43,998 bases of DNA from Acidobacteriota bacterium (GTDB lineage: Bacteria > Acidobacteriota > Terriglobia > Terriglobales > Acidobacteriaceae): NCBI GenBank assembly GCA_023265315.1, contig JAHFUA010000008.1, forward strand, positions 1 to 43,998. Reading direction: 5' to 3'. The position numbers and the translations under genes were made by a program. Below, in pieces: positions 25,889-34,568 of this stretch (within the stretch, counting starts at the first letter, position 1; each line of letters starts with the position of its first letter). A model generated the notes under the pieces. It ran no database searches. It worked only from the letters and a program-made list of their open reading frames with translations, and was not told where the DNA came from.

Positions 25889-26983
25889 TCAGTTCACGTA
25901 GCGGCGCATGCGTATGTTCATTACCATGCCCAGCGCCAGGAACATGAACAACACTGACGAGCCGCCATAACTCATGAGCGGCAAGGGTATCCCGGTGACC
26001 GGCATATAGCCGACCACCATACCAACGTTCACCAGGATGTGGAAGAACAGTACGGCCACCACACCCATGACTACGAACGCGCCGACGCGATCAGGCGCCG
26101 TCTGCGCATCGTGGACCAAACGCATCAGCACTAAGAAGTATAACAGCAGGACTGCGACCGCGCCCACAAATCCATGTTCCTCGCACCAGGCGGCGAAAAT
26201 GAAGTCGGTCTGCGGCACCGGCAGGAACATCCCCTGTGTTTGCGTGCCTTTAGTGATGCCCTTCCCCCACAATCCTCCGGAGCCCACGGCGATGAGGGAT
26301 TGCTGGACTTGGTACCCCGAGCCCTGCGGATCCGCCTCCGGCTCGCGGAAGCTGACCAGCCGCTGCTTCTGATAGGGCTTGAGCCCATAATGCCAGACCA
26401 CGGGCACCACCAGCGCCCCCAACAGGATGATGGCAGCCGCATGTCTCAGCCGGATCCCGCCCAGGAACAAGGCCATGACCAGCACCGGGATGTAGGTGAG
26501 GGCCGTCCCCAGATCCGGCTGCTTGAGCACCAGCAGCATGGGCGCGCCGGCCAGCAGCCCCGCCTTGACGATGTCGCTCAGGGACGCTTCCCGCTGGTGC
26601 AGCTCGCTGAAGTACTTGGCCAGCGCCAGGATGAGCACCAGCTTCACCCACTCGGAGGGCTGAAAGTGCTGCCCGCCGGGCATCTGGATCCAGCGCCGCG
26701 CGCCCAGGTACTTCTTGCCGATCAGCAGCACCGCCAGCAGCGAAACCAGGGAAGCGATGTAGAACCAGTGAACCTTGTCCAGCAGCGCGTGATAGTCGAT
26801 CAGGCTGGTCAGGAACATCAGCACCACGCCCGCCATGATCCAGTACACCTGCTTGGTGTGCACGCCGGCGAATTTGGTGTGCAGGGTCGCGCTGTAGATC
26901 TCCATCACCCCCAGACCGCAGATCAGCAGCACGAAGGCGAGCAGCAGCCAGTCGAAATCGCGCAAGGAAAAATAGCGCGTCAT
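25889..26983 (-). CDS. rodA: Rod-shape SEDS glycosyltransferase RodA
   Basis: 364 residues, about ten membrane helices. A SEDS-family peptidoglycan polymerase acting with PBP2 in the elongasome. Recognisable segments: FDWLLLAFVLLICGLGVMEI, GARRWIQMPGGQHFQPSEW, QPDLGTALTYIPVLVMALF and the family C-terminal signature TGIPLPLMSYGGSSVLF. The start codon overlaps the mrdA stop by 4 bases (26980-26983). Last gene of the shape operon. Confidence 0.96.
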   Translation of the reverse strand: MTRYFSLRDFDWLLLAFVLLICGLGVMEIYSATLHTKFAGVHTKQVYWIMAGVVLMFLTSLIDYHALLDKVHWFYIASLVSLLAVLLIGKKYLGARRWIQMPGGQHFQPSEWVKLVLILALAKYFSELHQREASLSDIVKAGLLAGAPMLLVLKQPDLGTALTYIPVLVMALFLGGIRLRHAAAIILLGALVVPVVWHYGLKPYQKQRLVSFREPEADPQGSGYQVQQSLIAVGSGGLWGKGITKGTQTQGMFLPVPQTDFIFAAWCEEHGFVGAVAVLLLYFLVLMRLVHDAQTAPDRVGAFVVMGVVAVLFFHILVNVGMVVGYMPVTGIPLPLMSYGGSSVLFMFLALGMVMNIRMRRYVN

Positions 26984-28926
26984 TGGCCCGCTCCGGTAGC
27001 GCCGAGCTGAAGGCGGAAACGGCCCGCCTGCATGGCTTCAGGATTCCCTTCCGCTGCGCGGTTCCAGACGGCAGCTACATCGGCGCTGCCCTGAGCGCCC
27101 GCCATCTTGAGGCCGCGCTTGCGCTGCTTCTCGACGTAGGCCTTGATGACTTGCGCGCACAGGCGCGCCGCCAGATAGCCGTGCTCGCCTTCCTCCAGCA
27201 ACACGGTGACCACGATCTCCGGATTGCGCCGCGGCGCGACCCCGACGAACCAGCCGTTGTCCTTGAATTTGGCCTTGTTGGCCGTGAGCTTCGCCTTGCC
27301 CACGTTGCTGATGGTCTGCGAGCTGCCGGTCTTGCCCGCGAAGTCGATGCCCTCGAGATGGGCGCTGGGCGCCGTGCCGATGGGATTCACCACATTGGCC
27401 ATGGCGTCGGTGATAGTCTCCCAATTCGCGGGATCGATGGCAACCGTCACTTCATCGGGATGCTGCGCTTGAGTCGGGCGCAGGTTGGGAGGCAACTCAT
27501 CGGGGAAAGCGACGTGCGGGCGGCGCAGCACGCCGTCGGAAGCGATGCCGCCGATGGCGCGCGCCAACTGAATGGGCGTTGCCGCCACCGCGCCCTGCCC
27601 GATGCCCACCGAGATGGTTTCTCCCGCGTACCACTTCTCTTTGAAGTTCTTGATCTTCCACTCTTCCGAGGGCATCACGCCGCTGGCTTCGCTGGGCAGG
27701 TCGATGCCGGTCTTCTGTCCCAGCCCGAGCGCCATGGCGTACTTGGCGATGCGCTCGATGCCCAGCTTGTCGGCCAGGGTGTAGAAGAACGAATCGCAGG
27801 ACTGGTAGATGGCCTTGCTGATCTCCACGACGCCGTGGGTGGTGTGCTGGGAAGTGATCCAGCACTTGAAGAAACGTCCATAGAACACCTTGCCCCCGCC
27901 GCAGACCACGTGCATGCTCTGCGCGACGCCTTCCTGCAGTCCCGCGGTCGCCATGATGATCTTGAACACCGAGCCGGGCGCGAGCTGCGCCTGAATGGCC
28001 TTGTTGAGCAGGGGATGGTTCTCGTCGGTGACCAGCTTGTTCCACTCGTTGCGCTTGATGCGCACCGCGAAATCGTTGGGATCGAACGCCGGACGGCTGA
28101 CCATGGCCAGCACCTCGCCGCTGCGCGGGTCCAGAGCGACGATGGCGCCATTCTTACCGCTGGCGTCGATAGCTTCTTCCGCGGCGATCTGCAGATCGAG
28201 GTCGATGGTCAGCTTCAGGGGCTTGCCGGGCACCGCCGGGGTCTCGCTCAGGCGCCCCACTTCTTTGCCACGGCTGTTGACCAGCGCCCGCCGCGAGCCG
28301 TCCTTGCCCATCAGCATGTCGTTGTAATACTGCTCTACCCCCGACTTGCCCACCACGTCGCCGGGCTCGTAGAGCTCGTATTGCGGCTGATTGAGTTCCT
28401 CTTCGCTCACCTCGCCCACGTAACCGATCAGGTGCGCCATGAAGCCGTTCTTGGGGTACAGCCGGCGATGCACCATGATGGTTTCCAGCTCCGGCAGCTC
28501 GATCTTGTGCGATTCGACGAAGGCCAGCTCGTCCGGCGTAATGTCATCCTTGAGCACCAGGGGCTGGAACTGGGGAGCGTAGGCAAATCTACGGAGCCGT
28601 TCGCGGACAGTGTCGGGATTCATGTGCAGGCCGGCGGCGATCCGGTCCACGTCGGCGTTCAGATCGCGGGTCTGGTCGCGCAACAGCAGCACGGAGAACG
28701 AAGGGTAGTTGTCCACGATAACGCGGCCGTCGCGGTCCAGGATCCTGCCGCGAGGCGCGAGGATGGGAACGGTGCGGATGCGATTGCGCTCCGCCAGCGT
28801 CTCGTATTTTTCCGTGCCCGCAACCTCCAGACGCGCCAGGCGGAATGTCAACACCACCATCACCGCCAGGACTACATACTGCACGGCCGTCAACTTGAAC
28901 TGCGGGACTTTGTCGTCGCGATCCAT
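26980..28926 (-). CDS. mrdA: Penicillin-binding protein 2 (elongasome transpeptidase)
   Basis: 648 residues. A single N-terminal membrane helix is followed by the dimerisation domain and the transpeptidase domain. Active-site motifs: SxxK in APGSVFKIIMA, SxD-type in YQSCDSFFYTLAD, and KTG in FAGKTGSSQT. It crosslinks peptidoglycan made by RodA. It lies downstream of mreD across a REPIN-like element and a word repeat (AGTAGTCAGTAGG type), so it may have its own promoter, though none is obvious. No clear ribosome site before ATG 28926. Confidence 0.96.
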   Translation of the reverse strand: MDRDDKVPQFKLTAVQYVVLAVMVVLTFRLARLEVAGTEKYETLAERNRIRTVPILAPRGRILDRDGRVIVDNYPSFSVLLLRDQTRDLNADVDRIAAGLHMNPDTVRERLRRFAYAPQFQPLVLKDDITPDELAFVESHKIELPELETIMVHRRLYPKNGFMAHLIGYVGEVSEEELNQPQYELYEPGDVVGKSGVEQYYNDMLMGKDGSRRALVNSRGKEVGRLSETPAVPGKPLKLTIDLDLQIAAEEAIDASGKNGAIVALDPRSGEVLAMVSRPAFDPNDFAVRIKRNEWNKLVTDENHPLLNKAIQAQLAPGSVFKIIMATAGLQEGVAQSMHVVCGGGKVFYGRFFKCWITSQHTTHGVVEISKAIYQSCDSFFYTLADKLGIERIAKYAMALGLGQKTGIDLPSEASGVMPSEEWKIKNFKEKWYAGETISVGIGQGAVAATPIQLARAIGGIASDGVLRRPHVAFPDELPPNLRPTQAQHPDEVTVAIDPANWETITDAMANVVNPIGTAPSAHLEGIDFAGKTGSSQTISNVGKAKLTANKAKFKDNGWFVGVAPRRNPEIVVTVLLEEGEHGYLAARLCAQVIKAYVEKQRKRGLKMAGAQGSADVAAVWNRAAEGNPEAMQAGRFRLQLGATGAGQ

Positions 28927-28975
28927 TAAAACCAGTAGTCAGTAGGTAGTTACCAGTTGGCTCTATCTCACAAAT

Positions 28976-29126
28976 GGATTTCGGAAGGGCACGGCTTCAG
29001 CCGTGCCCTTTCAGCCCCAAGATCCCTCGCTCGCGCTCAGTCGCAGGGCTCACTCGCGCTTCGCTCGGGATGACACTCCTAAAATGCCTGCTCCGGCGCG
29101 GCTGAAGCCGCGCCCCCTCCGAAACC
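28976..29126. mobile_element. REPIN-like element between mreD and mrdA
   Basis: A 151-bp non-coding element with ends GGATTTCGGAAGGGC and, inverted, GGTTTCGGAGGGGGC, each running into an 8-4-8 palindrome (28988-29007 and 29095-29114). Outside these ends the flanks also match in inverted order (TCTCACAAAT versus TCTCACAGAT). The interior has CCAAGATCCCTCGC...CGCTCGGGATGAC sequence. It is closely related to the element at 22169-22387. Confidence 0.65.
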
Positions 29127-29166
29127 AATCTGTGAGACAGCTTCAAATCACAAATCACAAATGTCT

Positions 29167-29694
29167 TCACGTGCTGTGCTTGAAGCGATCGAGGACGGCG
29201 AACAGCACGATCGCAGCCAGGCCATTCAGCAAGGCCGCCAGCAGCGTACGCGCCCACAGCCATTCCATGGCGACGCCCAGGATGTTTCTTGCCACCAGGA
29301 AATAGACAGCCTGGTGCACCAAATAGAACCCGCCGGTGACCAGCAGCCGGGTGCCGGGGTTCTCGACGTCGATCTTCACCCCCAGAGACGATGCGCCGTA
29401 GCCGACCACCGTTTTGGCGATGCCGTAGAGCCCAATGGCCTGATGGGTCAACGCGTCCTGGACCAAGCCGATGATCGCGCCCGTCAGCATCCCGGCAAAC
29501 TGGCTGCGCCTCGTCACCGCAAAGAAAACCGTCACCAGAAAGGGCAGATCGAGAATCGCGGCAGCGTGAAACCTCGCAGGGATGAACGCCTGAACAAGCA
29601 GCGCCAGGACCGGGATCAGCACGCTGGCGATCGGTCCAAAACGATAAACTTCGATCTCCTCGCGGCTGGTGCGGACAATGGGCACGTCGGTCAT
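29167..29694 (-). CDS. mreD: Rod shape-determining protein MreD
   Basis: 175 residues with about five membrane helices and little else, as usual for MreD. Examples: AILDLPFLVTVFFAVTRRSQ and GLYGIAKTVVGYGASSLGVK. It belongs to the elongasome. The start overlaps the mreC stop by 4 bases (29691-29694). Family similarity is weak by nature, but gene order makes the call firm. Confidence 0.92.
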   Translation of the reverse strand: MTDVPIVRTSREEIEVYRFGPIASVLIPVLALLVQAFIPARFHAAAILDLPFLVTVFFAVTRRSQFAGMLTGAIIGLVQDALTHQAIGLYGIAKTVVGYGASSLGVKIDVENPGTRLLVTGGFYLVHQAVYFLVARNILGVAMEWLWARTLLAALLNGLAAIVLFAVLDRFKHST

Positions 29695-31070
29695 CGCGAG
29701 ACTGCCTCGCTGGGGGGCGTCTGCGGCGCCGGAGCAGCGGGTCTGGAAGGCTGCCCAGCCGAGTTGACCTGTTTGGACTCTTGAGCTTCCCCGCCCGCAG
29801 CGGGCTTGTTCACGACCGGCTTAGCGGCCGCGGGTTTGGCAGCGGCGGCCGTCGCAGCCCCGGCTGTGCCCGCCGGCGGAGTCGTCCCCGCAGGCTTGGC
29901 GGCTGGCTTCGCTCCGCCTGCAACCGGCGTCACGCCCGCGGTCGAGGGCTTGGGAGCGGCAACCGCCGGCTGCGTGGTCGCGGCTGTGCCGGTCGTCTGC
30001 GACTGGACCGCCGCAGGTTTGGACGGCTGCGTCTCGGCGGCGCTTGGGGCGATTGCAGTGGTGCTGGGCTTGGTCGCGGGGGAGATGGCGGCGGTCCCGG
30101 CCGGTGCCTTGGTTGCAGCCGTCGATGTGGCGGCAGCGCCGGTCGCGGCAACTGTCGGAGGCTTCTGCGGGACCTTGGGCAGGCGTTCGGCCAGAATGTC
30201 GGCCGCGCGCACCGGCGCGGAGGGCTCCGCGACCGGCGGAGTGTTCTCGAGGATCCTGGTGACCACCAGCACTTCTTCCAGCCGGCTGAGGTTGGCGGCA
30301 GGCTTAACGCGTATGTTCAGGAAAAGATCGCTGCCGGGATTGGCTTGCTGCACGGCGCCGACGGGAAGTCCCTTGGGGAAGATGCGGTCGCCGCCGCTGG
30401 TCAGCACACGCTCTCCGGTCGCCACCTTCTCATCGCTCATGACATAGCGCAGCATGGTTTCCCCCGCGGCCGTCCCCTGCAGAATGCCCTGCAGCCGCGA
30501 CGATTCCAGGATAGTGCCCACGCCGCTGGAGGGATCGTTGATCAGCAGCACCTGCGAGGAAGCGTGAAACACGCGCAGCACCTTGCCCACGATGCCGTCC
30601 GGGGTGATCACCGCCATGTCGGGCTTGATGCCGTCGCTCGCGCCCTTGTCGATGTAAATGACGTGCGACTGATCGCTGCCGCTGCTGCCGATCACCTGGG
30701 CCGCCACCGTCTGCGAGATGAACTGTTCCTTGAACTCGAGCAGCGCCTGCAGCCGGCGTGCCTGGGCGGCATCTTCGCTCAACCGCACCTGCTCCACGCG
30801 CAGGCGCTCGATCTGCTCTTTCAAATCACGGTTTTCGTGGCGCACACCGCGCAGGTACAAATAATTCCTCCAGACGTTGCGGACGGCCTGACTGGTGTTC
30901 ACCAGGACTTTTTCCAGCGGAGTGATGGCGTTCACCACCCAGACGCGGATCAGGCGGGTGCCCCCGGTCTCGGTGGTGCGCTTGACCTGCACCGCCAGGC
31001 CTAATACCTGCGCGAAAAGCACCAGCACCAGAATGCTGGAGTTGCGGTACCGGCTGAAGAAGTTTTCCAC
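29691..31070 (-). CDS. mreC: Rod shape-determining protein MreC with a long Ala/Thr/Pro tail
   Basis: 459 residues. One N-terminal membrane helix (SSILVLVLFAQVLGLAVQ) is followed by a coiled coil (HENRDLKEQIERLRVEQVRL) and the MreC beta domains (VAAQVIGSSGSDQSHVIYID, SSQVLLINDPSSGVGTILES). After about residue 285 a roughly 170-residue low-complexity Ala/Thr/Pro/Lys tail replaces the usual short C-terminus; it is probably disordered in the periplasm. The start is GTG (31070) with no strong ribosome site. Confidence 0.94.
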   Translation of the reverse strand: MENFFSRYRNSSILVLVLFAQVLGLAVQVKRTTETGGTRLIRVWVVNAITPLEKVLVNTSQAVRNVWRNYLYLRGVRHENRDLKEQIERLRVEQVRLSEDAAQARRLQALLEFKEQFISQTVAAQVIGSSGSDQSHVIYIDKGASDGIKPDMAVITPDGIVGKVLRVFHASSQVLLINDPSSGVGTILESSRLQGILQGTAAGETMLRYVMSDEKVATGERVLTSGGDRIFPKGLPVGAVQQANPGSDLFLNIRVKPAANLSRLEEVLVVTRILENTPPVAEPSAPVRAADILAERLPKVPQKPPTVAATGAAATSTAATKAPAGTAAISPATKPSTTAIAPSAAETQPSKPAAVQSQTTGTAATTQPAVAAPKPSTAGVTPVAGGAKPAAKPAGTTPPAGTAGAATAAAAKPAAAKPVVNKPAAGGEAQESKQVNSAGQPSRPAAPAPQTPPSEAVSR

Positions 31071-31244
31071 GTCAGTTAACCGACACGTTCCACTACATGC
31101 TCAATGTCCAACACAATTCCGTAGTGGGGACTCTCCTGCGTTTGCGCGGAGAACCCAGAGGCGCATCCGGGCCATTAACTTGGCTATGAGGAACGATCAT
31201 CTGCGTTGCCCACATGCCAGCCCGCAGGGGCGACATAAGAGAGC

Positions 31245-31264
31245 CCCGGCACATTAGTGCCGGG
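31245..31264. repeat. Palindrome of a second family (CCCGGCAC)
   Basis: The 355-base mreB-mreC gap (31071-31425) has no gene. CCCGGCAC-ATTA-GTGCCGGG is a perfect 8-4-8 palindrome, followed by the shorter CGAGTCCCGGAGGGACAGC palindrome-like stretch at about 31285. It has the same geometry as, but a different stem from, the GGCACGGC family. Confidence 0.55.
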
Positions 31265-31366
31265 TAAGTCGCCATACACGTTCCGAGTCCCGGAGGGACA
31301 GCACAAAACCGAGATTCCTCGCAGGCTAAAGAATGCTCGGAATGACAAACATCTGAAGGTTCACTC

Positions 31367-31386
31367 GGCACGGCTAAAGCCGTGCC
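31367..31386. repeat. REP-like 8-4-8 palindrome (GGCACGGC family)
   Basis: GGCACGGC-TAAA-GCCGTGCC, about 40 bases downstream of the mreB stop. It is preceded by a TTCCTCGCAGG...CTCGGAATGAC stretch like the interior of the REPIN-like elements. Confidence 0.7.
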
Positions 31387-31425
31387 CTTTCACAATTCAT
31401 CCGTGCTCATCCGCAGCGAACGCCC

Positions 31426-32487
31426 CTACTCGATCGAAATCTTCCGCAGCAGCTTGAAATCGCTGAGCATCTTGCCGGTACCCAGAACCACGGAGGCGAG
31501 GGGATCATCCGCGATCGAGACCGGCAACCCGGTCTCTTCGCGGATGCGCTTGTCGAGGTTCTTCAGCAGGGCGCCGCCGCCGGTGAGCACGATGCCGCGG
31601 TCGCTGATGTCAGCGGAGAGCTCCGGTGGGGTGCGCTCCAAAGCCACACGGATGGCGTTCATGATGGTGGCCACGCACTCGCCCAGGGCTTCGCGGATCT
31701 CGCTGTCGTCCACGGTGATGGTCTTGGGCACGCCCTCGATCAGGTTGCGGCCCTTGATCTCCATGGTCAGCGGTTTGTCCAGCGGATAAGCCGAGCCGAT
31801 CTCAATCTTGATCTGTTCCGCGGTGCGCTCGCCGATCAGCAGGTTGTACTTGCGCTTCAGGTAATTCATGATGGCTTCGTCCATCTGGTTGCCGGCCATG
31901 CGCACGGAACGCGAATAGACGATGCCGCTCAGCGAGATCACCGCGATGTCGGTGGTGCCGCCGCCGATGTCCACGATCATGTTGCCGCTGGGCTCGGTGA
32001 TGGGCAGCCCGGCGCCGATGGCCGCCACCATCGCCTGTTCCACCAGGTGCACCTCGCTGGCCTTGGCGCGGTAGGCCGAGTCCATCACCGCCCGTTTCTC
32101 CACCTGGGTGATCTCGGAAGGCACCCCGATCACGATGCGCGGATGCACCAGCATCTTGCGGTTGTGCGCCTTCTGAATGAAGTAATTCAGCATCTTCTCC
32201 GTGGTCTTGAAGTCGGCGATCACGCCGTCCTTCATGGGCTTGATGGCCACGATGTTGCCCGGAGTCCGGCCCAGCATCTCCTTGGCTTCCTTGCCCACGG
32301 CTTCCACTTCGCCAGTGTTCTTGTTGATGGCCACGATGGAGGGCTCGTTCACCACGATGCCCTTGGTCTTGGCATAGACCAGCGTGTTGGCGGTGCCCAG
32401 GTCAATGGCCAGGTCGCTGGAAAACAAGCTGAACAGCGACCGCAGATTGTGGACCCAGGACTGGGAATGAAAACCGTTGGATGGCAT
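31426..32487 (-). CDS. mreB: Rod shape-determining actin homologue MreB
   Basis: 353 residues. ATP-binding cytoskeletal protein that orients cell-wall synthesis. Phosphate-1 motif [19 protein letters not shown], phosphate-2 [19 protein letters not shown], and adenosine motif [20 protein letters not shown]. The N-terminus has an extension ([16 protein letters not shown]) that may form the amphipathic membrane-binding helix. First gene of mreB-mreC-mreD-mrdA-rodA; a 355-base repeat-bearing gap separates it from mreC. Confidence 0.97.
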   Translation of the reverse strand: MPSNGFHSQSWVHNLRSLFSLFSSDLAIDLGTANTLVYAKTKGIVVNEPSIVAINKNTGEVEAVGKEAKEMLGRTPGNIVAIKPMKDGVIADFKTTEKMLNYFIQKAHNRKMLVHPRIVIGVPSEITQVEKRAVMDSAYRAKASEVHLVEQAMVAAIGAGLPITEPSGNMIVDIGGGTTDIAVISLSGIVYSRSVRMAGNQMDEAIMNYLKRKYNLLIGERTAEQIKIEIGSAYPLDKPLTMEIKGRNLIEGVPKTITVDDSEIREALGECVATIMNAIRVALERTPPELSADISDRGIVLTGGGALLKNLDKRIREETGLPVSIADDPLASVVLGTGKMLSDFKLLRKISIE

Positions 32488-32555
32488 ATCGTACTTCTCT
32501 CGCGGAGCGGCTGATTTGTCCAGTTACCAAAGTTGATGCACACAACTGGGGACCT

Positions 32556-32561
32556 ATTGTA
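32556..32561 (-). promoter_or_regulatory. -10 box TACAAT upstream of mreB
   Basis: Minus-strand CTACAAT about 70 bases before the mreB start; predicted leader about 60 bases. No -35 recognised. Confidence 0.35.
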
Positions 32562-32640
32562 GTCGAATTACCGGTTTGGGGGGGGACGCGTGCCGCCCGG
32601 CATGGATGCCATCTTGGAATCCCGTTGGGAATGGGACGGG

Positions 32641-33909
32641 CTACTGGATGACCACCGTTTTTTGCTGGGTATTGACGCCGCCGCGGGCATTCTGAGCCGT
32701 CACCGTGATCAGGCTTTCGCCGTTGGGCAGCGGGGGAGTGAAGTAGTGGAAGCTGCCGTCGGAGGCAATAATAGGCACCTCGTGACCGTTGACCATGACC
32801 CGGGCCGCAGGCTCGGTCCTGCCCAGCACCTCGATCACGTGCCCGTGCTGCACCAAGGGCCGCAGTTCCAGTGCGATCGAGGCTTCCTGCTTGGCTTTGG
32901 CGATGATGGTGAAGCGGTTCTTCTCGCTTTCCACCGACTGTTTGCGGTCCGGCCCGACCGTCTGCGCCACCCAGTAGTACGGCCCCTCACTCAGACCTAC
33001 GACCTGCACGTCCGTCCCCTTCACCACGCGGTCGAAGACGGTGGAAGTGAAGAAAGGGTTGCGCGAGATCCGGATGTGAAACGTGTCCCCTTTCCCCACC
33101 GGCGACCAGCTAAAACCTACCGGGTGCGTTCCGGGCGCGAGGATGGGCGCCATGTTGGCGGGAGCGATCAGCGTAGGCGGACCGACCTCTTTCTCCTTCA
33201 CCATCTTGGGCGAGCCGCTCTGGAACCTGACCTTCTCAAAGTCGGTCAGCCGCACCAGTTGGCCATTGCGCACCACCTCGCCGGAACCTTTCTTCAGCAG
33301 GATCTCGTGCTGATCGGCGGTGGGGTCGCTGCGCACCATGGCGGCGCTCTCCGGAGCCAGGCTGGCGGTGGCGCCGGAAACAATCACCTGGCTCTTCGAC
33401 CCCTGGGCAAAGGTGGCGGTGGTCAGGTCAACGGTGCCGGTGGTCACTTGCACCGCGACCTGCGTCTGCTGCTGCGCGTTGGCCGAGTTCTCCTCCACTA
33501 CGATCAGGGAATCTTGCTGGATGGTGTAGTTGGTGCCATCGGCGAAAACCACTTTTGCCATTCCTTCGGAAGTGGTTTGCACCACATCGCCTTTTTCCAG
33601 CGGCAGCGAGTAGTCCGCCGCTACCCAGGTGTTGCTGTTGGCCTTCTTGACGCGGACCCTGCCGTCGATGGCGGTGAAGTGGGCCTGCTGTTTTCCGGGA
33701 ACAAACTTTTCGGTACTCCCGACCGAGGAATCGACGCGGTTCAGCGCGCTCTGCCAGGCACGCTGCGCGTAGGTTCGGCTCTGAGGGAGCACCAGGTAAA
33801 CGATGAAACCCGCGAACAGGAGCAGCACGAACGCCGCGATAGCAACGCTGCGGTAGGTGATCGTGATCCAGGCGATCACCGATTCGGATTTGGGCTTCTT
33901 TCTGGGCAA
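32641..33909 (-). CDS. FecR-domain membrane protein with a glucodextranase-B-like C-terminal domain
   Basis: About 422 residues from the chosen start. A basic tail and one membrane helix (VAIAAFVLLLFAGFIVYLVL) are followed by a FecR-type domain (FTAIDGRVRVKKANSNTWVA, PLEKGDVVQTTSEGMAKVVF), and a C-terminal Ig-like segment (IEVLGRTEPAARVMVNGHEV, FHYFTPPLPNGESLITVTAQ). It is probably a periplasmic structural or binding protein; FecR itself is a sensor, but no sigma factor or TonB gene is here. The frame stays open to 34209, but that stretch does not look coding. The TTG at 33909 just before the basic tail is my choice; the start is uncertain. Confidence 0.75.
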   Translation of the reverse strand: MPRKKPKSESVIAWITITYRSVAIAAFVLLLFAGFIVYLVLPQSRTYAQRAWQSALNRVDSSVGSTEKFVPGKQQAHFTAIDGRVRVKKANSNTWVAADYSLPLEKGDVVQTTSEGMAKVVFADGTNYTIQQDSLIVVEENSANAQQQTQVAVQVTTGTVDLTTATFAQGSKSQVIVSGATASLAPESAAMVRSDPTADQHEILLKKGSGEVVRNGQLVRLTDFEKVRFQSGSPKMVKEKEVGPPTLIAPANMAPILAPGTHPVGFSWSPVGKGDTFHIRISRNPFFTSTVFDRVVKGTDVQVVGLSEGPYYWVAQTVGPDRKQSVESEKNRFTIIAKAKQEASIALELRPLVQHGHVIEVLGRTEPAARVMVNGHEVPIIASDGSFHYFTPPLPNGESLITVTAQNARGGVNTQQKTVVIQ

Positions 33910-34304
33910 AACTCGACCCAGTGCGCGGAAATATGCGCGCTTGCAGGCAGAGTACCACAAGCCCAACAGCCGAAGAACCGTGCGGGGACACCGAAGTAAC
34001 CGCCGGGGCGATGGTTCCGGCAAGCCCCAGGGAACGAGGAAAGCCTGTGAATCCGGGCCCGAAACGGGACAAGCATTCCCGCGACCGTCCCCAGTCCCAT
34101 TGGGCGTAACACTTCTGAGTACAGGCAGATATAGGACGCCTGCCGGCAGCGTGCGTGCCATAAGGGGAAGTCCGTCATCCCAGAGCTTGCGCAACCAGCA
34201 CATTTTCAAGCCCGATCAGTTCGGCACGCTAACTGCAGAAGCAGGGTCGCCTCCACGGAGAGACTGCGCCGGCTGGTTCGCGGCGCGAGAGGAAGCGAAC
34301 ACGC

Positions 34305-34397
34305 AGCCTGCGGGTTCGGCAGTTTTGGATTGCGCCGAATCCCACGCGCAGGCTCCGGCTCGTCGGGTCTTCACGGGAGCTTGACCCGGCGAGCCGG
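34305..34397. other. Two adjacent long hairpins upstream of the aldehyde dehydrogenase gene
   Basis: The gap 34210-34568 has no gene. Hairpin 1: AGCCTGCG (34305-34312) with CGCAGGCT (34347-34354), enclosing TTCGGC/GCCGAA. Hairpin 2 begins at the next base: CCGGCTCG-T-CGGGTC (34355-34369) with GACCCG-G-CGAGCCGG (34383-34397), 14 pairs and one mismatch. No U-run follows either. Confidence 0.5.
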
Positions 34398-34455
34398 GCT
34401 GTTCGTTCTCTCCACTCTGGGATCCACGATCCTGCCCTCCCCTTCCCTGCTAGCA

Positions 34456-34477
34456 GCGCTGCGCGAAGGCGCAGCGC
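34456..34477. other. Third hairpin in the same gap
   Basis: GCGCTGCGC-GAAG-GCGCAGCGC, a perfect 9-bp stem with a four-base loop, about 90 bases before the aldehyde dehydrogenase ATG. Confidence 0.5.
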
Positions 34478-34568
34478 CTCGCCTGCTCCACCACCACTCG
34501 CCTGTCCGGCTTGCGCACCCCCAAATGCGGGGATTAGGATGGAATTTCCGCATGGGAGGCAACCGGCA

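Noticed and set aside
26983-28929. 648-codon plus-strand frame opposite mrdA
   Set aside because: Exact antisense of the PBP2 gene, which has all penicillin-binding motifs.
28997-29371. Short open frames inside the repeat elements (for example at 28997-29263 and 29003-29305)
   Set aside because: They translate the palindromes and GATCCCTCG-type repeat sequence; spurious coding.
33910-34209. N-terminal extension of the FecR-domain protein to 34209
   Set aside because: The extra 100 codons have no family resemblance, lie before the basic tail and membrane helix, and look non-coding.
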